A stretch of 64,000 nucleotides of DNA from CAZJAH01 sp964544155 (GCA_964544155.1 CAZJAH010000005.1:49370-113369); one strand, 5' to 3'. Shown: positions 7,216 to 16,996, numbered from the stretch's first letter. Notes: generated by a model not told the origin, from the sequence alone. A program made the numbers and translations.

Positions 7216-8778
7216 TTATTTATTTATAAAATGTTCGTATGTCGGTTTATTTCTTTTCCATGCAACTGCTATCATAATAAGCAGTCCCACTGCCAGCAGA
7301 AACATGAATGCACGGGCGGCCCAGCGGTAGGGAACATCTTCCGCGGCTACGCCTTCCATCATGAGTACTCCGATCGCGTCCTGATAAGTCCAGAATACAA
7401 GTATTAATATAAGGTATATCGGTGTTACCCATTTGATTATATAATAGAAAAATTTTGGAACTTTTATATCAGCGCCGTGGTTAATTTCAATCCAGGCCTT
7501 ATCCATTCCGAAAAGCCAGGCAAATACAATTACTTCAACCAAAGCCACAATAACAAGGCCGAATGTACCCGCCCAGTAATCCAGCTCTTCAAGAAATCCG
7601 TACTGAAGGAATAACACAACAAGGTTTACGGAAATAAAGACAAGTATGCCTATTGCTATAGTTGCTTTTTTATGGCTGAAATTAAACTGCTCTTTTAAGA
7701 ATGATATCATAGGCTGGGCCATGGCCACGGATGAAGTTATCCCCGCAAAAAAGAGCAGGAAAAACCAGAGGAATCCGATAAATTCCCCAAAGGGTATCTT
7801 TTGGAATATAATTGCCATCGAGACAAATCCCAGGTTGTAAGCTCCGCCCTCGGCTATCTGCTGAGTCATGGCCACTCCGAAGAAAGCCACGGCAACCGGA
7901 ATTGCTATTGTTCCTCCGAGAACGACTTCTGTAAATTCATTCAGGGTAGCAGTGGAAAGCCCCGAGAGAACAATATCGTTATTCTCACGGAGATAGCTGG
8001 CGTAAGCCTGAAGAGTCCCCATTCCCACACTCAGAGTAAAGAATACCTGCCCGGCCGCGGCAAGCCATATCTTTGAATCGCTCAGCAGCTCGAATTTGGG
8101 ATTCCATATAAAAGCAAAACCTTTACCTGTACTCCAGTCAGGATGTACATATGGATCGGGCGTGCCGATAGTAAATACCCATACAGCCAAAACGGCACCA
8201 AAAAGTAAAAGCATGGGCATGGCTATTTTGGCGAATATCTCTATGCCCTTGCTCAGGCCGCGCAACAGCACATAGAAATTCAGAGCTAATGTTATTAACA
8301 GGAATAAATACGCGGTTTGCAGTCCACTGAAGTATCCGTTTTCTTCACCCTGATAGCTTGTAAGAAAGGAACTCATATCGTTTAGCGAAGCCAATCCGAA
8401 GTACTGTTTGGTAATTGAAAAAAAGCTGAAGCCCAGGCACCAGGATTCAATGTAAGTGTAATATATCATTATAATGGTAGATACAAAAAGCCCGACCATA
8501 CCGAGGTATTTGGCGGCGGGGTTATTCCATAGAGAATCGAGCATACCGGGCAGGCTGCCATGATTGTATTTGCCGCCGTGCCTTCCGATGGCCCATTCTA
8601 CCCACATAAGCGGTATGGCCAGTAAAATAAACGCGATAAAATATGGTATCATAAAAGCGCCGCCACCATTTTGCGCGGCTTGTACAGGAAACCTCAGGAA
8701 ATTGCCCAGGCCGACCGCGTTACCTGCCATAGCCAGTATCAGGCCAATACGGCTTCCCCATTGTTCACGCTGTTCCAT
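7216..8778 (-). CDS. Neurotransmitter:sodium symporter family amino-acid transporter
   Basis: A 520-residue inner-membrane Na+-coupled symporter of the NSS (SNF, LeuT-like) family. The N-terminus has the diagnostic WGSRIGLILAMAGNAVGLGN unwound-TM1 substrate/sodium site, followed by FLRFP and about 12 membrane helices. The long extracellular loop after TM3 and the C-terminal helices YYIIKWVTPIYLI and FMFLLAVGLLIMI fit the 12-TM prokaryotic form. The family imports amino acids; pairing with the small MetS-like protein downstream favours methionine or small neutral amino acids, as in MetPS. The gene is divergent from the arylsulfotransferase gene across a 355-bp AT-rich region that contains a perfect palindrome. 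Confidence 0.92.
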   Translation of the reverse strand: MEQREQWGSRIGLILAMAGNAVGLGNFLRFPVQAAQNGGGAFMIPYFIAFILLAIPLMWVEWAIGRHGGKYNHGSLPGMLDSLWNNPAAKYLGMVGLFVSTIIMIYYTYIESWCLGFSFFSITKQYFGLASLNDMSSFLTSYQGEENGYFSGLQTAYLFLLITLALNFYVLLRGLSKGIEIFAKIAMPMLLLFGAVLAVWVFTIGTPDPYVHPDWSTGKGFAFIWNPKFELLSDSKIWLAAAGQVFFTLSVGMGTLQAYASYLRENNDIVLSGLSTATLNEFTEVVLGGTIAIPVAVAFFGVAMTQQIAEGGAYNLGFVSMAIIFQKIPFGEFIGFLWFFLLFFAGITSSVAMAQPMISFLKEQFNFSHKKATIAIGILVFISVNLVVLFLQYGFLEELDYWAGTFGLVIVALVEVIVFAWLFGMDKAWIEINHGADIKVPKFFYYIIKWVTPIYLILILVFWTYQDAIGVLMMEGVAAEDVPYRWAARAFMFLLAVGLLIMIAVAWKRNKPTYEHFINK

Positions 8779-9133
8779 TTATCAATGCCCCTCTAATCGG
8801 TTTCAACATGAATTGGACATCAAATAAACCGGATACAATGAAAAATAAATACAGAATAGGGCTGAAGTCTATTCTTCATGCTGCTTTTTTAAGTATGCCG
8901 GAATATTAATGTAAGTACAAAGGTAACAAAAAAATTTAACAGACTGTTAATTAATTTCAAAACTTTTATGATTTCACTTGTTTTTTTCATTAACCATAGA
9001 TTAGCGCCCCTGCCTTTCATTAATCTTTCATCAAAAAATAATTTTTAGATAAGTTAATAAATATTTAATTTAATGTTAGCGTACAGTTAAGAAATATCTT
9101 TTTATTTAGTAAAATTAATAATTGAGAAAAGTT
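8779..9133. other. AT-rich divergent intergenic region
   Basis: A 355-bp stretch between the divergently transcribed NSS transporter and arylsulfotransferase genes, so it should hold both promoters. Apart from the palindrome at 8936-8950 and a ribosome binding site (AGAGGGG) before the transporter, I see no RNA gene, ORF or recognisable riboswitch. Confidence 0.6.
8936..8950. promoter_or_regulatory. Perfect palindrome, candidate operator
   Basis: TTAACAG-A-CTGTTAA is a perfect 7+1+7 inverted repeat in the centre of the divergent intergenic region. Its size suits a homodimeric helix-turn-helix regulator controlling the transporter, the sulfotransferase or both. It could arise by chance in AT-rich DNA. 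Confidence 0.3.
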
Positions 9134-10696
9134 ATGAAAAAAATTCTCCCATTTCTGATCGTATTAATCATATTTGGATGTGATGAAGACAATCCTGCAA
9201 ATGTCAGGCAAGCTAAACAAATCGAATTATCAGAATTTACCGAATCAAGTATTCATACCGAGCTAAACAAATTCGAAATAGCTCCTTTAACAGTCAATAT
9301 TTCAGTTTGGGGTAAGATTGATGCCATGCTTGAACTCCGCGTTATCGATGATATGGATAAAAGAGTGCAAAAAGAATCAGTTATAGCTGATGATACAACA
9401 GAGTTTACTTTTCTTGGCCTCTTCCCTGGAAAGGAGAATTTTATCGAACTGAAATTCATCAGGGGTAACGGAGATTACGCTCTTGATACCGTTTCGGTTA
9501 CGACCGATCCCCTGCCAGAATTTATGCCCGACGTTAGTATTGTTACTCCGGGATCAGATAATATTGAACCCGGCTGGAATTTATGCAATTTCAGCATTCG
9601 TGAGAATAACACACATCATTCATATCCTTATGCCTTCGATAAATACGGTAATGTCCGCTGGTATATGGATGTAAACTTCTATAATAACTTTGTATTCCCA
9701 ATCGAACTGACCCCTGATAAAACCCTGCTATTCGGATATGGCAATTATATCTGGGAAGCAGATCTTTCCGGTGAGATAGTCAAAGAAATTCACCTGCCCG
9801 AAGTAGGGAACATACATCACGACATAATCAAACTGGATAACGGCAATTATATAGTATCTGTAGCCATGGGAGGAACAGTAATTGACTCAAGCGGCAATAC
9901 AATTGAAACTATGGATGACAATGTTATAGAAGTTGATCAAAGCGGCGCTATTCTGACGACCTGGGATCTCAGGGAAATTCTTGATATAGACAGGTATGAT
10001 ATAGTACAAAACCCTCAAGACTGGTTCCATATGAATGCTATTGCTTATGATGCTTCCGATCATAGCCTGATTATTTCGGGCAGGCATCAGGGAGTTATTA
10101 AAGTTGACTGGAATAATAATTTAAAATGGATCATGTCCCCTCACAGGGGATGGGGTAAATCAGGAAGGGACGGAACCGGGCCCGACACAAAGCCTTATCT
10201 TCTGACAGCAGTTGACGGAGCCGCTAATCCATACAATGAAAATGTACAGTCAGGAACTGAGAATATCAGTGAATTTGAATGGCCATGGGGACAGCATGAT
10301 CCTGAACTTCTTCCTAACGGCAATATAATTATATTCGATAACGGCACAAACAGAAACTTCGGTATGTTCGATCAAAATACGAATTATTCCAGGATGGTAG
10401 AATATAAGATCGATGAAGAAAACATGACAATCCATCAGGTGTGGTCTTATGGCAGGGAAAGAGGAAATGAACTCTTTTCTCCTATAGTAAGCGCGGTATC
10501 ATATCTGCCGGAAACACAGAATTATTTGTTCGTACCCGGTGTACTTAATAATTTTAACGAAGCCGGAATTATTGAGATAGAACCGGCTACCAAGCAGGTA
10601 GTCTTCGAAGCCAGAATGCTGATCAAACATCTTTACGGAAGCAACGACTGGGGTAATTTTGATCTTACTTACAGGATTACAAGAGTAAAAATCTAA
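9134..10696 (+). CDS. Arylsulfotransferase (ASST) family lipoprotein
   Basis: A 520-residue protein with a lipoprotein signal (LIVLIIFGC, Cys16); I use the ATG at 9134 rather than the in-frame TTG 12 bases upstream. Bacterial ASST moves a sulfate group between phenolic compounds without PAPS, through a sulfo-histidine intermediate in a six-bladed propeller. The propeller blades and conserved His/Arg positions are visible: GNIHHDIIKLDNGNY, DWFHMNAIAYD, SGRHQGVIKVDW and WPWGQHDPELLPNGNIIIFDNG. An N-terminal beta-sandwich domain (~20-130) precedes the propeller, as in the E. coli enzyme. No DsbL/DsbI-like genes accompany it. Acceptor and donor are unknown. Confidence 0.85.
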   Translation: MKKILPFLIVLIIFGCDEDNPANVRQAKQIELSEFTESSIHTELNKFEIAPLTVNISVWGKIDAMLELRVIDDMDKRVQKESVIADDTTEFTFLGLFPGKENFIELKFIRGNGDYALDTVSVTTDPLPEFMPDVSIVTPGSDNIEPGWNLCNFSIRENNTHHSYPYAFDKYGNVRWYMDVNFYNNFVFPIELTPDKTLLFGYGNYIWEADLSGEIVKEIHLPEVGNIHHDIIKLDNGNYIVSVAMGGTVIDSSGNTIETMDDNVIEVDQSGAILTTWDLREILDIDRYDIVQNPQDWFHMNAIAYDASDHSLIISGRHQGVIKVDWNNNLKWIMSPHRGWGKSGRDGTGPDTKPYLLTAVDGAANPYNENVQSGTENISEFEWPWGQHDPELLPNGNIIIFDNGTNRNFGMFDQNTNYSRMVEYKIDEENMTIHQVWSYGRERGNELFSPIVSAVSYLPETQNYLFVPGVLNNFNEAGIIEIEPATKQVVFEARMLIKHLYGSNDWGNFDLTYRITRVKI

Positions 10697-10745
10697 AAAA
10701 ATTTAAATCAGGCTTAAACTAAGCCCCTACCTTATTAAAAATCAG

Positions 10746-10772
10746 CGCCGGAGTAATTTCCGGCGTTTTTTT
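10746..10772 (+). terminator. Intrinsic terminator of the arylsulfotransferase gene
   Basis: CGCCGGA (10746-10752) pairs with TCCGGCG (10759-10765), followed directly by seven T residues. It lies about 50 bases after the sulfotransferase stop codon. Confidence 0.85.
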
Positions 10773-11013
10773 ACTTACCATTAATATCGGGTTGCTGACG
10801 ATAATACCGGGATATTACCGATAAATCAACCTGCTGACTATTATTAAATTAACTTTGCAGAATTTTTTTAATAATCAGTTAATTTCTTATAAGGGATTAT
10901 CAGATAATTTTATTATTTTGAGCGTCAGGTAAGGCTGATTTGGATGATTTTCCGGCTTGATTTCGGCTTTGCCGCTAAGGCATCTTTATTATTCAAAAAC
11001 AATTCAGGGTACT
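10773..11013 (+). promoter_or_regulatory. Leader region of the sdh operon with repeated motifs
   Basis: This region should hold the sdhCAB promoter. It contains two copies of GCTGAC (10794-10799 and 10833-10838), an inverted pair GGTTG (10790-10794) / CAACC (10827-10831) and ATCGG (10786-10790) / CCGAT (10818-10822). These could be regulator sites or an RNA fold; no known riboswitch is recognisable. Confidence 0.35.
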
Positions 11014-11712
11014 ATGGGACTAACAAACTTCCTGAAATCATCATTACTGAGCAAGTTTGTCATGGCTGTGACGGGCATCATTCTTGTAGCTTACATTATA
11101 GGCCACACACTGGGTAATCTCCAGTTCTATCTGGGGCCGGATGTTATTAACGCATATGCCAGTTTCTTGCGCGGTACAGGAGAACTGCTTTGGGTTGTAC
11201 GCTTTGTACTTTTCGCGGCTGTAATTTTGCATATCATAACCTCTATAAGGTTATCTATGCTAAACCAATCGTCAGGCGGCAAGTATAATGTCAGGCAATA
11301 TGTAAAAACAAGAATTTACTCACGCACAATGCTTGTGACGGGTATTACCATCGCCGCTTTTGTAGTATATCATATACTGCATTTCACAACCGGTGATATT
11401 GATCCCAGCAATCACGGGCTTGTTGATCATTACGGGCCTAATAACTTATTCGAAAGGCATGATCTTTACTACAATATGGTTATGAGCTTCCGCCAGCCGC
11501 TAATATCGGCAATCTACATAATCGGAGTGCTGGGAGTAGGTTTCCATCTTATGCATGGCTCAAAAAGTTTTTTCCAGACCCTGGGCATTACCGGGCCGAA
11601 ATTCACTCCGGCCATGGACAAAATCAGCCTGGCGTTCGGTGCGATCATTGCCTTATTATTAATTTCAATTCCGGTTTCTGTGTTATTAGGACTGGTAGGA
11701 GGTGAATTATGA
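11014..11712 (+). CDS. sdhC: Succinate dehydrogenase cytochrome b subunit
   Basis: A 232-residue membrane subunit of B-type succinate dehydrogenase/fumarate reductase, with a single fused C/D polypeptide of five helices. I start at the ATG at 11014 (MGLTNFLKSSLLSK) behind an AGGG site; an upstream in-frame TTG would add residues without a plausible signal. Candidate haem-ligand histidines lie in IIGHTLGN, VILHIITS, VVYHILHF and GVGFHLMHGSKSFFQTLG, consistent with two b-type haems. It anchors SdhAB to the inner membrane and passes electrons to or from (mena)quinone. Its stop overlaps the sdhA start by four bases (ATGA). Confidence 0.93.
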   Translation: MGLTNFLKSSLLSKFVMAVTGIILVAYIIGHTLGNLQFYLGPDVINAYASFLRGTGELLWVVRFVLFAAVILHIITSIRLSMLNQSSGGKYNVRQYVKTRIYSRTMLVTGITIAAFVVYHILHFTTGDIDPSNHGLVDHYGPNNLFERHDLYYNMVMSFRQPLISAIYIIGVLGVGFHLMHGSKSFFQTLGITGPKFTPAMDKISLAFGAIIALLLISIPVSVLLGLVGGEL

Positions 11713-13621
11713 CTTTAGATTCAAAAGTTCCGGGCGGGCCTATTCAGGATAAATGGGATAAACACAGGTTTGACCTCAAGCTTGTCAATCCCGCAAATAA
11801 AAGAAAATATAAAATACTGGTTGTAGGCACAGGACTCGCGGGTGCCTCAGCAGCGGCAACTCTTTCGGAATTAGGCTATGTAGTCGAGGCTTTTACTTTC
11901 CACGACAGCGCGCGCAGAGCGCATAGCATTGCCGCCCAGGGCGGTATCAACGCCGCGAAGAATTATCAGAACGACGGCGACAGCATTTGGAGGCTATTTT
12001 ACGATACCGTTAAAGGCGGAGACTTTCGTTCCCGTGAAGCCAACGTTTACAGGCTGGCTCAGGTAAGCAATGCTATAATCGACCAGTGCGTGGCTCAGGG
12101 CGTTCCCTTTGCAAGGGAATACGGCGGCACACTGGCTAACAGGTCATTCGGAGGCGCTCAGGTTTCCCGCACATTTTACGCCAGAGGTCAAACCGGGCAG
12201 CAGCTTCTGCTCGGAGCTTATTCAGCTCTGATGAAACAGGTTGCTTCGGGTGGAGTTAAGCTGCATACACGCAAGGAAATGTTCGACATTGTGCTTATAA
12301 ACGGCAAGTGCCGCGGCATTATTACCCGGGACCTGCTTACCGGTAAGATAGAATCTCACTGGGGCGATGACGTCATACTCGCCACAGGCGGATACGGCAA
12401 CGTGTTTTTCCTTTCCACTAACGCCCAGGCATGTAACGTTACTGCCACTTACAGAGCATACAAAAAAGGCGCTTTCTTTGCAAATCCATGCTTCACGCAG
12501 ATACATCCTACATGTATACCACAGCACGGCGAATACCAGTCCAAGCTGACACTTATGTCGGAATCTCTCAGGAATGACGGCAGGATCTGGGTTCCAAAGA
12601 AAAAAGGCGAAACACGCCCGCCAAATGATATTCCCGAAGAAGAACGCGATTACTACCTTGAAAGGAAATACCCGAGCTTCGGCAACCTTTCACCGAGAGA
12701 TATTTCATCCCGTTCAGCAAAAGAAGTATGCGACGAAGGACGCGGTGTAGGCTCGACGGGTTATGGCGTTTACCTGGACTTCAGGGATGCCATTCAAAGG
12801 CTTGGAAAGAATACTATCGAAGAAAGATACGGCAACCTTTTTGAAATGTATGAAAGAATAACAGGCGATAATCCTTATGAAACTCCAATGATGATCTACC
12901 CTGCTTCCCACTATACCATGGGAGGATTATGGGTGGATTATAATCTTATGAGCACTATCCCCGGGCTGCACGTGCTCGGCGAAGCTAACTTCTCCGACCA
13001 TGGCGCGAACAGGCTCGGCGCCAGCGCGCTTATGCAGGGATTAGCCGACGGATATTTCGTTATTCCCTATACTATCGGGCATTATCTTACTACTTCCAAA
13101 TTGGAAAAAATTGATATTTCTCATCCCGAATTCAAAAAAGCCGAAGAGGAAGCTCATAATAAAGTAAATAAACTGCTGTCGATAAACGGCAAACGCACGG
13201 CTACGGAATTCCACAGAGACCTCGGCAAGGTCATGTGGAATAATGTTGGTATGGCCAGAAACGAAAAAGGCCTGAAAGAAGCTCTTGAAAAAATTCCACA
13301 AATCCGTGAGGAATTTTGGCAAAACCTGAACGTTACGGGTACAAACGAACAGCTAAATATTGCCCTGGAAAAAGCATGCAGGGTAGCAGATTTTCTCGAA
13401 TTCGCAGAAATTATGGCTTGGGATGCCCTTGAAAGGGACGAATCCTGCGGCGCCCACTTCCGCGAAGAACATCAGACAAAAGACGGCGAGGCCAAACGAA
13501 ACGACGAGGAATTTACTTACGTATCGGCCTGGGAACACAAAGGCGTCGGCGAAAAACCCGTTATGCATAAAGAAGAGCTCGAATTTGAAAATGTGCAATT
13601 AGCCGTAAGGAGCTATAAATA

Positions 13622-13622
<1 letters not shown>
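11709..13622 (+). CDS. sdhA: Succinate dehydrogenase flavoprotein subunit
   Basis: A 637-residue FAD subunit that oxidises succinate to fumarate in the TCA cycle. It has the N-terminal dinucleotide fold VVGTGLAGASAAATLSELG (~38-56). The covalent FAD-linked histidine is His72 in RRAHSIAAQGGINAAKN. The substrate-site elements include HPT in QIHPTCIPQHGE and SHYTMGGLWVDYN, and the GEANFSDHGANRLGASALMQGLADG region follows. Length and motifs fit the B-type complex of Bacteroidota and epsilonproteobacteria. It overlaps sdhC and abuts sdhB, indicating translational coupling within the operon. Confidence 0.97.
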
Positions 13623-14380
<758 letters not shown>

Positions 14381-14403
14381 AACCCTTCTTACAGATAAAT
14401 TAT

Positions 14404-14434
14404 AGCCCGTGGTATTTGCCGCGGGCTTTTTTTT
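14404..14434 (+). terminator. Intrinsic terminator of sdhCAB
   Basis: AGCCCGTGG (14404-14412) pairs with CCGCGGGCT (14419-14427), a 9-bp stem with one wobble and a 6-base loop, followed by a run of T residues. Confidence 0.9.
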
Positions 14435-14454
14435 TATTAAAAATAATTCAAAGA

Positions 14455-14485
14455 TTATTAGCAGTCTTTACTATTTATTAGCAGT
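14455..14485 (+). promoter_or_regulatory. Direct repeat pair upstream of the DUF2147 gene
   Basis: TTATTAGCAGT occurs at 14455-14465 and again at 14475-14485, exactly 20 bases (about two helical turns) apart, about 90 bases before the DUF2147 start. The spacing suits two tandem regulator sites on one DNA face. No cognate regulator is identified. Confidence 0.3.
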
Positions 14486-14572
14486 TTTTATAATATAATT
14501 CTGCAATTTTTTTTGAATATAAAACAATCCCTCATTATATTTGGATTAATTATTAATTAAAAAGAACCTTAA

Positions 14573-15010
14573 ATGAAAAAATACCTATTTCTCATATTAC
14601 CGGCCGCTGTGCTTATAATTTTAACATTATCAGCTCAGGATAACGAAGGAGATAAAATCATCGGAAAGTGGTTTTCACATAATAATGATTTTGTTACGGA
14701 TATTTATAAGAAAGACGGGAAATATCACGGAAAGATCATTTGGCTAAGAGAACCGCTAAAAGACGGCCGGCCCCGGATAGATGAGAACAACCGCGAATTC
14801 GGCAAAAAAACCCGGAAACTGTTGAACCTGGAAATAATCAGCGATCTCAAGTATAATGGCAATGGTGATTATAATGCCGGAATTTTTTATAATATTGAGA
14901 GAGGAGCAAAAGCAAAAATGACTGCCGAACTGAAAAATGATAAGCTCCTAATACATGCCACCACCGGCTTTTTCCGCAGAAATTTTGAATGGAAACGGAA
15001 AAAAAACTAA
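14573..15010 (+). CDS. DUF2147 family exported protein
   Basis: A 145-residue protein with a signal peptide (MKKYLFLILPAAVLIILTLSAQ). The mature part matches the DUF2147 pattern: I-x-G-K-W followed by a V-x-D/I-Y-x-x-x-G-x-Y-x-G-x-I-x-W core (VTDIYKKDGKYHGKIIWLRE), then GNGDYNAGIFYN and a C-terminal strand ending in FFRRNFEWKR. The family is a small periplasmic beta-sandwich, common in proteobacteria and Bacteroidota, with no established biochemical role. It is convergent with the DUF2141 gene, with two bases between their stops. Confidence 0.85.
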   Translation: MKKYLFLILPAAVLIILTLSAQDNEGDKIIGKWFSHNNDFVTDIYKKDGKYHGKIIWLREPLKDGRPRIDENNREFGKKTRKLLNLEIISDLKYNGNGDYNAGIFYNIERGAKAKMTAELKNDKLLIHATTGFFRRNFEWKRKKN

Positions 15011-15012
15011 AC

Positions 15013-15468
15013 TTAAACGAACTTCATTATGATCTTCAGATTAAGGGTATCCTGCTCTAACTTAAACTTACAATCATCGAAATCAGGTACGCTCAGAAAA
15101 ATCTTCGGATTCATCGAAAGCCCGAAACCTTCATCGGGATAACCAATCCAGGTTTTATCCATTTTCTCATTCTCATTTTCATCATGATGAACTGTAAGCG
15201 CGTAAGTGCCGTAAGGTATATCAGGAAAAGCAATCCTCGATCTTTGATTCTTAATTTTTTCGCTGGTATAAACAAGAGCGTGCTTTGATTTGGTCGGAAA
15301 ATACTCCATCAGGCTGTCATTAAAAAGGTGCGCCCATACTACGCCCTCATTATTTGGGAATTTCTCGATATTGAGTATAATCACTCCTTTTTTTTGTTTT
15401 TCACCCGGAAAAATTCCGGCAGGTATTAAAAAAATTAGAACCAGAGCCAGGATATTATTAATTTTCAT
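15013..15468 (-). CDS. DUF2141 family exported protein
   Basis: A 151-residue exported protein starting at the ATG at 15468 (MKINNILALVLIFLIPAGIF signal). The mature part has the DUF2141 signature: IPYGTYALTVHHDENENEKMD followed by IGYPDEGFGLSMNP and a C-terminal beta-strand (DTLNLKIIMKFV). The acidic DENENEKMD loop resembles a calcium-binding turn. DUF2141 proteins are exported, small and of unknown function, often encoded near carotenoid or outer-membrane genes in Bacteroidota. Here the only close neighbour is the convergent DUF2147 gene. Confidence 0.85.
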   Translation of the reverse strand: MKINNILALVLIFLIPAGIFPGEKQKKGVIILNIEKFPNNEGVVWAHLFNDSLMEYFPTKSKHALVYTSEKIKNQRSRIAFPDIPYGTYALTVHHDENENEKMDKTWIGYPDEGFGLSMNPKIFLSVPDFDDCKFKLEQDTLNLKIIMKFV

Positions 15469-15825
15469 CAATATTCTATTTGATTATTAGTTAATGCCAT
15501 ATTTGTAAATATATAGAATTATTTTTAAAGAACTAATAAGTTCAGGTTAAATTTATGTTAAAATGAGAACAGTCTGCTATAAGCTAATTGTGTGAGATAC
15601 GCGCTTATGGATCTGACTCTACTTAATTTTACAATATTAATAAAAAATCAAATCATTTTCCCCTCCACCCAAAGGAGCGGCGGCACGCAGAAAGCGTGAC
15701 GGGGTGGTGCGGCAGGGGATCATTACCTTTATACAGGCTGGCGCGGGTGAATTTATAGCAAAGAAACTTTACTGCTTTAGCCATTTCCTTTAAAGATTTT
15801 TATTAATCGCACGATAATTAAGCCC
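15469..15825. other. Intergenic region containing a GC-rich palindromic element
   Basis: A 357-bp stretch between the DUF2141 gene (leaving to the left) and the AhpD-like gene (leaving to the right). Most of it is AT-rich and should hold both promoters. It is interrupted by a compact GC-rich element at 15660-15718, annotated separately. I see no ORF with a ribosome binding site. Confidence 0.6.
15660..15718. repeat. GC-rich imperfect palindrome, REP-like element
   Basis: This 59-bp island differs sharply in composition from its AT-rich surroundings. It has nested inverted repeats: CCCCT (15660-15664) with AGGGG (15714-15718), CCACCC (15665-15670) with GGGTGG (15702-15707), and an inner CACGC-AGAAA-GCGTG hairpin (15684-15698). 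GC-rich palindromes of this general look are common as dispersed intergenic repeats in Bacteroidota genomes, so I read it as one copy of such a family. No second full copy is visible in the window. Confidence 0.5.
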
Positions 15826-16185
15826 ATGGGAATATATGATGAATTCGATAAGCGGAGGGAAAAAGGTAACCGGAGGATATCCGGTGAATCCTACCTGCCT
15901 TTTAACAGGTTTATGGCACTCGATACAAAGTGCTATGAAGGCGGCGCCGTACCCGGAAAGTTCAAGGAGCTGGCAGGGCTTTCGGCTTCGGCTGTGCTTC
16001 GATGCAATGACTGCATACTCTATCACATACGCACGGCTAAGGATGCAGGCGCGTCGCGTCAGGAAATCATCGAAACGCTGAATATCGCCCTTGTTGTCGG
16101 AGGATCTATAGTAATTCCCCATCTAAGGTTTGCTTTGGAAGCTGTTAATGAATTATATGGTGAAGTAAATGACCAGGATGCATGA
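15826..16185 (+). CDS. Carboxymuconolactone decarboxylase / AhpD-like protein
   Basis: A 119-residue all-helical protein of the AhpD-like superfamily. It carries the CxxCxxxH redox motif at Cys60, Cys63 and His67 (CNDCILYH), which in AhpD and related proteins supports thiol peroxidase or disulfide reductase activity. The C-terminal helices (RQEIIETLNIALVVGGSIVIPHLRFALEAV) fit the CMD fold. It starts with a 40-residue N-terminal part rather than a second CMD repeat, so it belongs to the single-domain, oligomer-forming group. It overlaps the next gene by 17 bases. Its substrate is unknown. Confidence 0.88.
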   Translation: MGIYDEFDKRREKGNRRISGESYLPFNRFMALDTKCYEGGAVPGKFKELAGLSASAVLRCNDCILYHIRTAKDAGASRQEIIETLNIALVVGGSIVIPHLRFALEAVNELYGEVNDQDA

Positions 16186-16996
16186 ACCGCCCTTTATCAC
16201 TGAACTCAGGGAAGAGATTGAGATAAATAAAAAAGAGCTGCTGCAAGTGCTTCAGCAGTGGCATTATAAAAATACCATCGATAAGCAGAGGATAAGCTTC
16301 CTCTATGATAATAAATTCGGCAGACTCGAAGATGAGCTTAAATCCAGGCAGCTCAAAGCCAGCTCTTTAGAGAAAAAGCTTGATATGATAAGGATGAAAA
16401 AGAAAAGCGGAGAATCCTTAACGGCGAGCAGTTCAAAGTTTATAGAATCTTTGCTTAAAAGAAATTCCGTCAGGCAGCCTTTGCGGGTGCAGGCCCCGGC
16501 TCCAAGCAGCGCTCGCCCCGGAAACGCCCAAATCAGTGATACGCGCAGTGAAGAATCAAAATACCATATTTCAAAAGCACCGGCGCTTTACAGGCGTATA
16601 GTTAAAACCGTACACCCGGATGTAAGTGCCGAAAGCAGCCTTTACTCGCAATACTGGGATAATATACAGGATGCCTGGAAAGAAAAAGATATTCGCAGAC
16701 TGAAACTTTTCCATGATCTACTCTGCCCGTGTGAAAGCCAAACCGGCAGGGAAAGCATGGAATTAGCCGGTGAACTCAAGCAGGAACTCAATTCTATCCG
16801 GGAAAATATTGCCCTTGAAAAAAACCGTATTAAAGAATTAAGCTATGCCGAACCTTTTAATTTAGAACAAAAGCTGGATGATAATTTTTGGGTTACAAGA
16901 AGAAAGCAAAGCCTTAAACAGAAGATCAGCTCCGCCGATCGGAAGATAAAACACCTCGAAGCCATGCTTGCCGTGCATGAGAAGAAAACATCATAA
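16169..16996 (+). CDS. Coiled-coil protein with J-domain-like HPD segment
   Basis: A 275-residue cytoplasmic protein. Residues ~10-85 form a coiled coil, ~100-130 is a proline/serine-rich linker, and ~137-180 resembles a DnaJ J-domain, with helix II (APALYRRIVKTV), the signature His149-Pro150-Asp151, and a following helix with AWKEKDIRRLKLF. A second coiled coil (~195-272) ends the protein. The J-domain stimulates Hsp70 ATPase through HPD, so this may be a DnaK co-chaperone lacking Gly/Phe and zinc domains. A GGTGA site precedes the start, and the gene overlaps the AhpD-like gene by 17 bases. I do not recognise a named family for the whole protein. Confidence 0.7.
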   Translation: MTRMHEPPFITELREEIEINKKELLQVLQQWHYKNTIDKQRISFLYDNKFGRLEDELKSRQLKASSLEKKLDMIRMKKKSGESLTASSSKFIESLLKRNSVRQPLRVQAPAPSSARPGNAQISDTRSEESKYHISKAPALYRRIVKTVHPDVSAESSLYSQYWDNIQDAWKEKDIRRLKLFHDLLCPCESQTGRESMELAGELKQELNSIRENIALEKNRIKELSYAEPFNLEQKLDDNFWVTRRKQSLKQKISSADRKIKHLEAMLAVHEKKTS

